DNA from: Platycnemis pennipes
Taxonomy: Eukaryota; Arthropoda; Insecta; Odonata; Platycnemididae
NCBI GenBank assembly: GCA_933228895.1
Contig: OW121856.1
Location: 22,957,805 to 23,021,804, forward strand
DNA length: 64,000 nt
Direction: 5' to 3'
The notes beneath the pieces were generated by a model. The model saw nothing but the letters and a program-made list of their open reading frames with translations, ran no database searches and was not told the DNA's origin. Both the position numbers and the translations under genes were made by a program. Below are positions 49,208-63,300 of the stretch, piece by piece; the first letter of the stretch is position 1; each line of letters opens with the position of its first letter.

Positions 49208-51344
49208 CGGCTCCCCGATTCCGAGGGAAAGGCCCGCTGCGTTGGGTCCCAAAATTTAAAGATGGAATTACCTGCGAACGGTTGAAAGCAGGGAAAGCAG
49301 GGCGTCGAAAATATTTGACGTTCATTCCTTTGCATAGGAAAATCACCGACGAGAGCATCCGACGTTTGTCTTCCTGGTCAGGAATGCTTCTGGCGTATAT
49401 ATCCGCCGTTCATTACAAAAGGGTTAAAATCCTTTAGCAGAAATGGATTAAATGAGATGAATAGTTTTCCAAAATGAAATATTTTTACACAGAAAATGGT
49501 TACTACGTCCCTAAAACGTGATAAAAATACAAACATGACCATAACAATTTAATTTTAAAGGCCGGTAGACTTGTGATTGACATTAGATATTAATGCAATT
49601 CTACGTGGCTGATAAAGGTATTACATAAAATCGATGAGCAAGGGAATGATAAAATATGGGGATATACTTTTGAATGAATCTCAAGAAGAGTAAATTATCT
49701 CGACAATATTAAAACCTTTGTGAATGGATTGAAATGAAATCAAGTAGTTGGCGCATTAAACATCTGCGAATTTTAAAATTTCACACAATGGTACGGAAGT
49801 TGTGCAAGGGAGATGGATGATTAAAATCATAATTGCAGATGAACTACTAAATATAATTACAAATTAACTCTTAATCCATAATGTGGAGTGGCATTTTGGA
49901 GACCACCAGTATTGAGTCTTAAACCACATATTTATGGAAAATATTATAATATAATGATATGTAAATACTGCAAGAGAATATTATACTATAATATTTTGGG
50001 TAAATCATTCATGAAAATCGATTTTTTTACTGAACCGTACCATTTACGTCTACCTAAGAGATGTATGTATTGTTTCAACGGCTTATGAGCCTGCCAGTAA
50101 CGCAGCCTGCAATGCTGCTGTCTCCCCCGGCCCTGGCGTATAGTAATAACTCTTGTGTAGCAGTCGCGGTGTAAAAGCCGCGGACATCGCATTTTCTCCT
50201 ACGAGTATTGTCTCGGCCGCTTTTCAAATCCACACACGAACATCCTCAACTCACAATCTCTTCTCCTCTCACTCTTCTCGCCTTGCGGCCCTAACCGCTC
50301 TTCTGCCACCTTTGGAAGGGGGAAGGACCCTATGCCGTACCCTGGCGTACCCCTACGCCTGCATCACCAACTCTAGGAAACCTTTGCGCCTTCCCTTTCC
50401 TCGGCTCATCCTCTCACGCTGAAAATTTTCCGGGAGATATAAAAAATGGAGAATTAAAACGAAGAGCAACAAACGAATTCGCCGCCTCTTCCTTGCTCCC
50501 TCTTTTTAATAAAGGGATGCCCGAGAAAAAAAAATATCGTGGGAAGGCGCGCCGGATTCATGTTGTCCCTTTTCATGAGCAATACTTCTTCACATTGCAC
50601 AAAAATCTTTTTTTACGGCTTCCGGGGAAGTTGGTTATGCTAAGCGGGTGTGTCTCCTCGATACTGGGGATTGTAGCAGCGATAAGTTACGTGAGAATCG
50701 TGGTATGGCGGTAGAGGTTAGATTTGTCGCATTATTATGATTTTCACATCAGCTCCAATGATATACTTAGCTTAACCTTGCTCTCATTTAATTTTTTTCG
50801 TACAACTAAAGATTATACTTTATTTCCATCGAGTTTATATAAAAAGTTTTGCAGAATGATTATGACATAAATGTTAGTATATAGTGAGGGTTTGATGCAA
50901 TGCTTCACAAATGAGTTCATTGTTTTTCTTAATGTAGTTAAGTATGCTTCCCATATTTACTAAGGAATAATAGAGAGAAGCTAAATGCTAGGTATATTTA
51001 CATAGTCAAGTTTTGCATAGAGCTTAAAAAAATCTCCTGATTATTTGACTCGCCACTATCCATAGGCCTATGGCTTATGGCTTAAGGCAGTTATAGAATG
51101 AACATAATGCATCGTCTTTATTTGCTAGATGCCAGCGTAATACTACATTGCGGTTTGTTGAATGGTTAGACAACTTTCGTTTTCAAATAAATATAAAATA
51201 TCATGGAATAATATTACTATAAAAATATGACTGCCATTATATAAATACTGACTGCGGTATTCTTTTAAATATTCGATCAAAAAATAATTCAAAAGGCCAA
51301 TATTGAGATATATTTCATTTACCTTTTAAAGATTGTGATACTAA
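49208..51344. other. Gene-free DNA
   Basis: A moderately GC-rich segment follows the element (49208-49420), and another lies at about 50090-50420. Neither shows a known protein family. The frame at 50153-50422 (+) is Ser/Leu/Arg-rich and looks compositional. The rest is AT-rich. Confidence 0.35.
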
Positions 51345-51425
51345 TATCTACATCTGCATCTACATTTACGCATTGACGCCATACCCTGCAAGCCACCGCG
51401 AGAAAGTGTGGCAGGCAGTGAAGAT
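51345..51425 (+). repeat. Dispersed repeat fragment (best copy of the TCTACAT family)
   Basis: Repeated CTACATCTGCATCTACATTTACG is followed by CATACCCTGCAAGCCACC and GTGTGGCAGGCAGTG. This text is a familiar style of dispersed arthropod repeat; related fragments are at 35735-35800 (-) and 38985-39040 (+). No flanking duplication was found. Confidence 0.5.
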
Positions 51426-54400
51426 TACCAAACACCAATTATCAAACAAAACTTTTAACAAAACATTATAAACCAAATTATACCCACAATATTTTTATCT
51501 CGCCATCAAATATCTCTCGTTTGGATTACTAATACTCTGAGAGGTACATATTGTTAACTGTAAATCCTTAAATTCCACCAAGTAGACTTGCCGATCATCG
51601 ATTTTATTCAATGACTTAATTTTAAGCTCCCAATGGTGACCAAAAAAATTACCTTACACTCTTCAGCCATAATGCGATATTTCTGAGCGTTTATTAAAAG
51701 TGAGATTGCAATGGCGAAGAAGACATCGGACTGTAGGGTCTTGGTCAAAGTCACATAAACATAGGCATTTGAATACGTGAGCATACCTATTCCTGAAGGT
51801 AGAAAAACAGAATAAGCGTCTGCAAAGATAAGTTGGACATCTGGAAAATGAAAGAAAAGGAATTTTAAGACTTATCTGTTCTGTGCTTACAAAATGGGCT
51901 CTGCTCGGAACTGGAATTGAAGTAGCATCATTCAAAAATAATTTTCTAAATGGATTGCCATGATTTTTCTGATATATGTATAAATATATTCATCATTCTC
52001 ATGAAACTGTCCCATTAATCCTCTTAATTTGCTAAACACAAATTATTATCCTCTGAAAAATCTATCGTATACCTCGAAGTTTTGAAATAGTAAATTTTAT
52101 TTGATTGAATTTTTCTTAAATTCATCGTAATGCATATATTATATGAGCTAATATATATATTTTTTTAATTTCAGCTAGCTCATAAGTATTTACATATCAC
52201 GTAAAGTTTATAATATTTAATATCATAAAATTAATGGAATTGACACATTCCGTACCGTTTCAACCATGCAGTTCAAACATACATACATACAAGTACATAA
52301 TTTCAAAAATATTATAGAACCTGTCGACATCTAGGGACAAGTTGAGCCAATGCCCGCCCGAAATTAAAGTGATATAGTATTTGAAGGACAATGAAAGAAA
52401 TTTTCGAAAGAAAGTGGTATAAGGAATATACTTAGGAGAGAGCAAGATTCAGTAGAGGGTTGGTGAAGGGAGGGTTACTGTAATCACTTCCGTGTGGAGA
52501 ATGAATGAAGTCACTGGGTGTGTAGCTGTGACTATACCCGTGTTGGTTAGTCGAGGATGCTTTTGACTCACCTGTTTCCAGTTCATGTCATTTTGCCTTC
52601 GGCCCAAGTGAAGGCGGTACCTTCGTTTACCGGCAAAGCTGGGATGCAACCATCCCTTACTCAGCATGAAGCTCGTTTCAATTTCAGCCCACCTCCACCC
52701 ATAATAATGCGTGACGTGTAATGGTCCTCATATCTCAGAGGCACTTCTCTCAAGATCGAACGACTCGCCGACAGAAATACTGTCCATTTTTCTCACCTAC
52801 ACTCTTTGCCCGTCCGCCCACTCGCTCGTTGTCATATTTTTCTCTGTAATGTATACGAATAAGTGTATGTTAACAGAAATATATTGCTCCGCGTAATCAA
52901 CGTAGTCCTAATCTAGCCTTGCATTTTTATTTAAGTTTAAATTTATCCCCATTCCTCACGAATGCGTATTCAAAATCGCATTAAACCTGCAGTTCTAGGT
53001 ATAGTGGTGTATGAAAAGAAGTTAATAAGGGGTATTTAAAGGAAAAGTCGTAGGATGGAACAGGTATTTACGTATTTTACTTCTGTATATGACAACAGAA
53101 GTATCAATGTCAAAAATGAATGAAAGAGGGAACTATAGAACATTAAATTTTGCTCATCTAGTTTTCTTTTTTATTGGCCACAGTTATTCCATGTTATAAA
53201 TGTGTAAAGTTGATACTAAGAGTTTAATAAAATTACCCACACATAGTGACCGGAGATGCTGTTCTTTTAAACATCAAAGAATAACTGCAAAACGCTTTGA
53301 CAGAGGCGTTTTTATATGCTCTAGATTGGCAGTATCAGTATTTTACAGAAGAAAAAGCTTCCTGGTCACATGCTAAGGTTTACGAGTTTAGTGGGTGTAA
53401 CAACCTATTTTCAGGAAACGATAATATAAGGAGTTTTTTTTAAACTCGCATCGCAATATAATGGGTAGTTTGCTCTGCCATCTGGCTTAGAGCTTCATAA
53501 TACATAGGCCCGTGTGATTTTGGGTTATGTTTTTGGGTGGTAGGCTTGGGTTATGTTAGTTAGTTTTTGACGTCTCAACGCGGCTCATTTGAATTCCAAA
53601 GCATTAAACGTGCACGTGGAGATTATCAGGGGAAAATTCCCATTTAGGTGTTGCATCATAAAAAGAAGTCCATTTTTTGCCTTCGTGGATTTGACTTGTC
53701 TCCCATCAACCTGTATCAAAAGAGATCCACATTTCAGTTTTTGTTTTACAAATCTCATGGCTCTCTAATTCTAAAAAATGCTATAGGAGGATAACAATTT
53801 TCTGCCACCGGGTATCTCAGTTTTCAAAAATATAATTTTATGGTTGTTTTCACACTTCTCCAAAATACAAATATATAAATGTCTTTTAATAATCAATGTA
53901 TTTTCACTTCATGACTAACATTTTGTGGTAAAGTTCGTTGCCATTGATGGCTTTAGCGTTTGAGGCTGCTTGCAATCTGCTTTAATTACTGAGGAGAGAG
54001 TCATCATAGAAAAGAAAGAATACTGCACTTTGCCGCTCCCCAGAGAAAAATGATCAGTAAAAACACGAACTCTTCAGCCATTTTGACTCATTTGTGTCTC
54101 GCCGTTAATTTCATTTGATTTTACATCTTGTTTTGGACATTAGAAGACAATCATGCAAACTATATGAGTTTTGCTCGTATATAAAAAGTTTAAATCACAG
54201 GACACCAAGGTTTAACATGCTCATAAATTTCTATCCATCAGCAGGAAGGACAAAATTATCTTTGAGGAGATGTGTATCACCAAACGAATAATCATTTGTT
54301 GATTTTCAAGATTATTATCAAAACAACTGGTCAATGAAGTCTTTTTTCCTCACACAGTCCATGACCAAAATGCAAATAAAGGATAATAATTAATAAAATA

Positions 54401-56889
54401 TACTACGTCTCCATTTCAATTGGCTTTTTCATAACACCTTTTCAACTCTACCTCATTTTTAAGTTCTGTAGCCAAACATGGTGTACCAAAATACTTTTCG
54501 GTGATTTGTATGCTGCCAGTAAATGAAGATGCTCTCTTTAATTATATAGGATGTTAAACAGTGAAATAAGTATTTTTTAAGCACCTGCCTCAGTATAAAT
54601 CTCGCAAAATTGCTAATGCTCGAATACAAATCCTCTATAGTCCTCAGAAATATGTGCCCTTGGCCAATCTACGTTTTCTTTTTTTTCACTACGCCTGTAC
54701 CCTCAATGAAGTATCGAATACCGTTGAGCTTTCGCTTCATTCACCGCACTGTTATCAGTATCTCACAAAAGTGGTAAAATATTCTAATCCTTTTCTCTCC
54801 AGCTTAAGATTTCCTTCGGGGGTTTTTGAAGGCATGTAAGGCAATGTAGGTCTATATAAACGGCATGGATAGGCTGTGCGGGAGTGTGGGAAAAAATCTT
54901 GCTCTCTCCCATACATTAAAATATAAACCTGGGTGCTCTTTTGGAATCTTTTAATATATTTTTGTTCTTTGGTAGACAGTGGCATTATTCGCAAATACCC
55001 CAAAAGGCATATACTACTTTTGAAAATTGATTTAAAAAACTTTGGCTTAAAATTTATTTATTCTCCCGTTATTTTTGCAGTTAAAGCAGAAAAATGATTG
55101 ACCTTGACCATATCTACATTAAGCTGTTGATAGATGTGTTCATGACATAATATATCAGATGTGATACCTATATTGATAGATCACATGATATATCGGAATA
55201 TTTTACGAAAACTAATTTCACTCCTCATCTTTCTCTTTTAAGTAGACAGAAAAGCCAGCCTAAAAAGCATAATTTACTCAAAGAATATCATTCAGCTAGA
55301 ACGGGTTTTGAACCTGAAACCCAGAGTCCCAGTCAAGCTGAAACGTTTTTTCCGTGAGAAAATTTCTTCTACTGAGCATATCAGTGGGAAAATCCGTTAA
55401 GATTTTTCGCGGTTAATTCGCAATCCTTGAACTAGCTAGGTAAATGGGTAAGTTTCATCATAATCCCTGGCCTTGTACCAATAAGTTCTCTAATATACAT
55501 TACTTACTAATATAATATAATAATTACTCAAATGTAAGTAAGACATTAATTTGTTGCCAGTATCTTTTCACCTGACCTTCTGTAGAACAACCATTTTTTA
55601 TGAAAATGAGTTTCTCTGTTCCGTATACCAAACTTTTCCAAGAATATTTTCTTGAAACTAAGTGATAACTTTCATCGTATTTCGTAAATTTTCGGTGGTC
55701 ACGAAACGTCACGAGAGCTCGTCATATAAACAAGCCATATTGATTACTCTCAATATACCTTCAGATAAAGATTTAGATCTTAGAGATTTAACATAACAGT
55801 TTCTTAACTAATTAAAAGGATATAGCGATGCATAAGGTGGAGTAGGAGTTTTACCAACTTATGACAATGCATTCTTAGTAAACGTTAAAACTCATTGTTG
55901 TTTTATATTTGATTGTAAAAAAAAAACATTTCAGCTTAACGAAACAAGAAGGCCACCATTGAGAAACGTATAAACAACGAAGAAAAAAGAATATTGCCGT
56001 TAGAGAGTATATTGCCATCATAGAGTAAGCATAGTATAGAGAGCTCACCGTGCAATGCATAACTGTTATACGTTTTAAATGTAGTAATGCAAGGTTCCAA
56101 AGATGGCGACTGAAGAATTTTTTGAAACGATATATATAACGCTTCCGTCGCTTTCGTTTTTCTAATCGACTTACGTTTCACAATCGAAGAGTGTCTTGTA
56201 GTCTGCTCCTTGTAGCGGTTGATTATGTGTTTTTTTAGAAATTAACTAGGAATCCCTTCTGTGATAAGATGTTTGCTCGAATAGTGAGAGAAATATTGAT
56301 TTATCCACGTGACAGTTGACGTAAGGTAAAGGCATATCGCACCATTATAATAAAAAAACATAACTGCAACAATAGCATATGTTATGTGCCACTTAATTCG
56401 ATTGGAGGAACGAAAGCAATGGAATCGATAAATATCGTTTTTGTGACGCTACGCAAAAAAGTCTTACCATGCCATTTATGGAAACATTCCAGCACTACGA
56501 CCAAAAGAAATAACAGTTTTCTTCTATGCGGTGAGCCCTCTACCTCGTATATTGTTATGAATCCTGCAAATAAAAAACTAATAAGAATTATGGCCAATAC
56601 CTTCAAATTAATTAACTTTCTTTACTTTTTGCATATACACTATTCTATTTCATTTTAACAACAAAAAAGATTAAATCATGTTGTTTAGGAGGGAGGAGAG
56701 TAGGGGATCTTTTTTCATTAATGACTACCACCGTGCAAAGTATTATAAATTATTCTCATTCCAGGTGAAGCGTATTTGAATGGCCTATGAAACCATATAT
56801 CCTGCCACACATACTGTGGTTGGCTTACAAGGTATTGATCCTAAGTATCGTAGACATGAAATAAGCACCGGAATAGTGGTGAGTGATAC
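51426..56889. other. Gene-free AT-rich DNA
   Basis: No exon, RNA gene or identifiable transposon was seen. A short ACAT tandem occurs at about 52280-52292. Frames of 60-80 residues (for example 54755-55003 - and 55936-56181 -) look random. Confidence 0.45.
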
Positions 56890-57380
56890 CAAAGAGGCGA
56901 GGAACTACTCTGCTAGAAATCCTAATTTCCTGTAGACAGGCGCAAGTCGCGTCGCCTCTGACGCCTGCCTTAATCGCTTATGCAGTCTCAAGGGAAGCCA
57001 TGGCAGCCGTTGATTTCGGGTACTCTCCGTATTGTCCGACGTCAGAGGCGCAAGAGACGCCGGAAACCATCCGCCACTAGAGTGGTGGACTCCTGTGTCT
57101 CCCCTGGTGGTGAAGAGGAAGGCTTGGACAGCATTCGGGAGGCTTTCGTCACCGGACCTTCCGTCGCTCCTTATCCTCTGTCGGGAGATAACGGGCTTCA
57201 TGCATATGCATCCGACATTCCCTGGCCGTCTCGGTCGCATACAGTCTCACGCTGGCTCATTAAATTCACTCTCACCGTGTGCGCTGGTCATTCCCTCGTC
57301 GCTCGCTGACCTCTCCATCCATCTTCTCCTTCGGGGGAATGAGATCATCACGTTGGAAGCGTGGAAGTACGTAATCTAGA
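56890..57380. other. CpG-bearing GC-rich patch, unassigned
   Basis: Composition changes sharply and three overlapping frames of about 110 codons appear (56980-57309 +, 57032-57379 +, 56905-57240 -). Their translations are Arg/Ser/Pro-rich and share no motif with families I know. It could be an exon, an old GC-rich repeat or a regulatory island; I cannot choose among these. Confidence 0.3.
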
Positions 57381-60300
57381 GACTGGAAGAGACACCAGTG
57401 TTGAATTCGTAGTCATTTCCGCACATTAGGATTTGCTACTGAGGAGTAACTTGGGATTGGCTGCAGTGTCATTCTTTATTAGGATTAGTGCTCGAACAGG
57501 TTATTTTATTGTGAAAACATTGTACGTCCTTTTAGTACTTCTTAAGTTTTCTCTGCCTACAGTATTACTCTCTTACTTTTAGCGTACGTCATAGCTTCTT
57601 TTATGATACATGTGAAGCAAATCCTCCTCTTACCTCTCATATCGTTCTTTAAAGGCTATTAAGAGCTATTTATAATAATTTAACCATGTTACCTATCATC
57701 TAACTAAGTCAAGAAAATTACTCCCTTATCCAACTAGACTCAATAATTTATCATTTGCTTTTATCCATCCACCAAATTTTCTCCATAGTTCTCTCCTGGT
57801 TCTTATGGATGCTCCATTCCTGAGTCTTTTATATTAATCTCTCTCTAATGCACATAATTCACACCCTCCGGCTCAAGGTGAATTTTTCTCCTCTCATATT
57901 ACCCCGTGCTCCAGTACCAACCACTTTCAAACTCACCCTAAAATATATAGATTACGGAGATTGGGCAGTAGAAAATTTCATAGCATTTTTCGTTAAACTT
58001 AATTACCACGTTACCATGAATTGCCAAGATATATCCAACATCCATATAGCCAGGCATAAACCTGGACTGATATAACGGCCAATATTTTGGAGACGTTATT
58101 TAACGAAGAAGACATGACGCCAAGGATAGTAGTGGAAGAAGTACTTTGGAAAGAGATAATGCTCCTCACATATAAAAGTCTTATCTTTGGAGTCTTAGGT
58201 AATTATGAGAAGAAAAAGTTGACAAAATTTCTCAGAAAATCTTTATGCATACCATTTGATATGATCGCATTTCCCGTATGTAATAGTGTAAAAATTGGCG
58301 TTTGTTAAACATGAGAAATGCTCAATTGTAATAAATTATGAAAAAATCTCTAAGGCACATGTTAAGAAACCTGGTAAATAGTTTGATTATTCTGGCCTGT
58401 ATCCTCAAAATTTATTACTTAATTTAAAAGTGCTCTTTTTCGCACTTTTGTAAGGTGATAATTTAATGACTATTGCCTTAAAATAATTTTCCAATCATGC
58501 CAATCAATAGTTAGCTAATAAACAGCCCATTATTCCAAGCCTTCTTTGGAAACGTGGACATATGTAATCTAAAGGCTGGCATATCTACCGCAGTTGCGTA
58601 TAAAAGGTATTATTAGTCACCATATTCTCATATATCATTAAATTAAAAGTGAATTGCTTATAAAAATCTCTCACAAACTCAGCCACAGCCACATTTGTAA
58701 CCTACACATAAACTTTAGTTGGTGGATTATCTTTAGTTTGGAAATAAGGATAATAACAGGTTTGGAAAAAGTTAGAAACATATTCAAGAGATCATATTCT
58801 GCGCGGTTCAAGCAATTTATCAGCTCCCTTTACGTGTTCAAATTTCTGCAAGTTAATATCGAATACATTAAGGTAATTCTCAGCACCGTAATTTATTCTA
58901 AGACAGAGTTTAAGGAATTTAACATTAGTAACCAACATCAAAATAGTACTGTAACATATGATGACTGGAGACAGTAGGCCACTAGCGTCACTAGACGTGA
59001 AAATGGTATTTTGCTGAAAAAATGTATAGAAAATAATATTTATGGGCCATTTTAACTTTTGATAAAAAGATACTCTCTAAGCGTTGTCATCATGTACCAC
59101 ATGTGAAAAGAAGTTAATTATTAGGTTAAACATATGTGTGCGCTATCTAATCCAAACTCTGTATGTTTGTAATGTTCTAGTTACTTTAAATTTATAACAA
59201 CAACCACCTAAAACCATGTTTGCCAAATGTTTAATTCATTAGTCACACCGATTGGGTCCAGGGCTTTTACGTAGGCTGGAATTGTAATGAAATGGGAAAT
59301 ATTTTTTTATAGTTGGAAGTTCTTGTTGCTATCATTCGGATGATTAATTTAATACGTAATTTGCATCTTGTCCACTGTGATCTTTCTCTCTGCATTATGA
59401 TTGAGTTTTGATAGCCTTTCTATTACACACAGGAATCTATATTAAGTTAATCTATATGTATTTACTAAAAGGATATAGTTCTTTTAAGGTGCTGAGCATT
59501 AGCCATATGATTTTGGGCTTTGAATCCTTGTGGTTTGCTTTCCTGAAGGGAATGAGAGTGGGAAGCCAGAAAATCTCATTTCCCTCCCTGCAAACCCTTT
59601 AAGCGGTGGACTCCATGAAGAAGCCCTGTAAGCAGGAAGGATTAGGTGCGAGAGAGTTAGCAGCCTAACAAAAGTGTTTTCGGGTAGGGAATGGACTGCG
59701 ACACGGATTCATTAAGCCGTTTTCTTCGAGTCATTAGGCCAAAGACCCTGAAACATAAGTCTCTAGAAACTGGATTTTGAATAATGCTTGGAAAATCTAA
59801 GGATAAAATGGTAAAGACTCATTGCATTAGTGTTCATGCATTATCGCATATATGGATGTCATTTCTATAACTAACCGTGCACGTGCATAGTGCTCAGAAT
59901 TTTTTTAGTAACAAGGAAACTAAGTTGATATTGGGTTCAAAAACCCTGCTTCCTCCAAATCATTGACTAATTAATCAAAATATTTAAAATTAACATGACT
60001 CTTCGGTGATTAGGGAAAAACTTTCTTCTATCTGAGCTCTGAAATTGCCTTAGGGTTAGAAAATAAGGTCGGGATTTTACACTGAGGCACGCTCTATTCT
60101 TGTTGGATTGCATATAAAACGAGGCATAAAAAAGAGAACCATTGAGCATAGCTATCACTAGGTATTTGAAATACTGAGTTCTAGGATACTTTTGCAGACT
60201 TTTATGAATTAGCAATGGGAAAAAAACTTAATGTTGGTTACTTGAGAGGAGTGACTGAAGGTTATGATCAGTTGGATACGTTCGTAACTGGCTGGAGAAA

Positions 60301-63300
60301 GAAATTTGTCATTGAACTGAGGATGTGCTGAGAGGAATCCGACGTTCCGGCCGCACTTAACGATTGGCACCAAAACTCCTTTCTATTTCATGGTTTAACG
60401 GCTCATCTGACTGACGGATCACTGAACATGAAGTACTATCGCAACACAGTCCAGTGAGAATTGGTATAATGATGAATAATCTATGTAACCGTTGGGATTC
60501 AAACACAAATCTTTCAGGTGGGGAACGGATACTGTAGGATTTATGTCAGTCCTCTCTTCCAAGAAATAGTATATTTGGCATATAGGAAATTGCCCGCAAA
60601 GGGCAATTGAAATCTGCATAACTAGTTACGTCTAAAGCATTTTAATTATTCTATTGCAATATGAGTACTAGCATAGAAAAAAATAATTATACTAGTATAG
60701 ATATTAGCATGATTCACTGAATAAAAACGCATCGAGTAAGGAAAAGATTTACTTTCTCTAATTTAATTATAACCCTTACTTTCTGAACTCACTTCCAAAT
60801 CCTTTTGGGGTAATGAAATAAACTTGCTTTCATCAGAAAAATCACTTTCTATTCTCGTAATTTTCGTAATCCCAGTAGGAGGATGAAATCCAAGAAAAGA
60901 ATATTTCAGTGTAATTTAGATAGCTCTTTTACATAACTCTGTTAATAACTTAAGCATCACAGATGAAAAAAGTCAAAGGAACAAAAGCTGGCTTGAATAA
61001 TGCAAGTAATCTTCGCGCCTCAACTATTAGCTGGACAAGAACTTTTCAACCACGCCAGACTTTTTTTCCAAAAAAGCGATGGCCAATGGTGATACGTGTA
61101 GCTAGACTCTGTAGTAGGATCCCGGGCGGAAATGGAATATTGAGATGGAGAAAACAGGCGCGGAAAGAGATGAAAAGGATCGCAGTTTATTTCCACCCTG
61201 GGGAAACCGGAGGCGGGGTGGGGGCTTTTTTATTTAAGTTAGCTCCGGGAGTGCCCCCGAGGAACGAAAAAACAGGAATGGAAAACGAAGGCAGCGTAGG
61301 GTGGGAGAAGAAGCCTCAGCGGAAACCCATGAAAGTTAATTAAAAATCAAGTAATTGCGAAAATAAACAAAAGAGGCCCGCATCGCAAATGGAAAGATAC
61401 AATAAAAAGCGAATATATATCGAGCAAACAATGGCTTGAATACAAGAGAGGATGGGACTAGGGCTTTTCTGGAGAGAAGATATGGGGTGGCGGAAGGGGA
61501 TGGGGGTTGAATTGGTTGAAACCCATTGGCCCGAGTGGCGGAAAAGGATGCAGAAATATCTCCGCAACATTGCATTTCCTCGCACAACTCGCCTGCACGA
61601 CTATGATAATATAATTATGAGGTTTTTTTACTCTTCCCTGCACTTAATTCAGTCTTGCAGTGAAAGTAAAGTGCATATTGCTCCACGTCTATGGAATAAC
61701 TAGTGCCCCCCAGAACGTGATCTATCGTCACCAATTTTTTCATGGCTTCACAAGTAGACGATTACTACAAAATGAATAGTGAGAAAAACGATTCTACAGC
61801 TGTCACAATAATGGAAGAAGAATTTCCAAAAGCCATTATCGTGAGGGACAGAGGAAAGCGGGAGGGGGGTAACTCTCGTAGGTACCTTCATAGAAAAAAA
61901 GAAGAGGGTGGGAATTAGACGAGAAATTATGCATAGAAGGTAAGAGAGTTCTAATTTACTCGTCATTCACAAAAAATCAAACATAAGAAGAAAAATAAAT
62001 GATACTGATTATAAAAAATAACCATTACTATTCATTTATTTTGCTTCGTATGCTCGACTTTGGAATAATTATGGGTAATTCCGACCTCTCTCATTTTTTT
62101 ATACTTTTTTAATTCCTCAACCTCCACACCTTTTTAGGTACGTGATTTCCCCACCTTCTCCTTGTCTCTACCCCTTAATATTACGGCTTTTGGAAAATCT
62201 TCTTCCATTACTGCTAAATGAGTCAAAAGTTTAGTTGTGCATGCACTATGTACGTGTTGAAAATATATGTATTCTCATTAATGCTAGGCTCTTCAGTTCT
62301 TATTGTTGAGGCGATCTTATGTTTAAATCATACATTTTCCATTCTCATTTAATACATTTGATAATTTAATGGAAGATTTCCAAACGAATTTTCTTCCATA
62401 AAATCCTCAAACAGAAGAATGCCTTTCCTTCATTGTATGATTATTCAAACACTTAGCTGAAATTCACAATTTTTGGTGAGACGTTAACCATCAACTCCCA
62501 CGTTCAATTTTTATTTATTTCCATATTCAGCCTTCTCAAAGAACAAAATAAATGTCCGTTTTCTCAATATTTTCTTTGGCAGCCAATTTCAAAATTTACT
62601 TGCTTGGCAGTAAATTGAATCAGTTAGACCTTAGACTGTCTCTATCGTGCTTTTTTAACTATGGTAGCATCTCTTGAATGGCCGCCCCATCGAGTCCAGA
62701 CGAGGGTTTTTTAGCCACCTTATTTATGATCACACGAAGTCTAGACTATCTTTTGTCTTTTCCCTACACTTCTATGCATCTGAATGGCTTGGCCGTAACA
62801 GGTGCTACTCTAATTTACTCGAGTATTTCAACCTAGCTATGGCTAGCTGTATCCCCGCTAACACTCCAAGTTCAATGCCTAAGGTGCAGAGAAAGTAAGC
62901 TCAATCGTGATCAGTGTGATTTTGCGGCGTTTCGTGTAGTAATTGTTTCCAAAGTAGATTTATTTTACGCCAATTTTGTACCTTTATGGACTTTTTGAGA
63001 ATGGGTATTATTGCATTTTCCTTACTGTTAAAATCTGCTTACATTAAAAAATATCTCTCTCCTGCATTCACTAGGCTACTTTATATTTGGCTATTGATAA
63101 AACCATAGTTTGTTCTTAAACTCCCTGCTGTTGACATTGTTATTCCGTCCAACATTTACCACTGTATATTTTACTTTTATACTCATGTACATATATTCGC
63201 CCCCAACTAAACAATTCCCGTTTGCAGCTCCCAGTTCTTAATGCCCCGAGAGAAATTGTTAGTAACCTACGCCCTTGCCTCAAGCTCCTGGTCGTTTTTG

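Noticed and set aside
49143..49437. 134-codon + strand frame running out of the right inverted repeat
   Set aside because: It begins inside the noncoding arm of the long-inverted-repeat element and continues into unrelated flank, so it is a chance fusion frame.
61000..61343. 126-codon basic + strand frame
   Set aside because: Composition is driven by a purine-rich patch; no family match or exon context.
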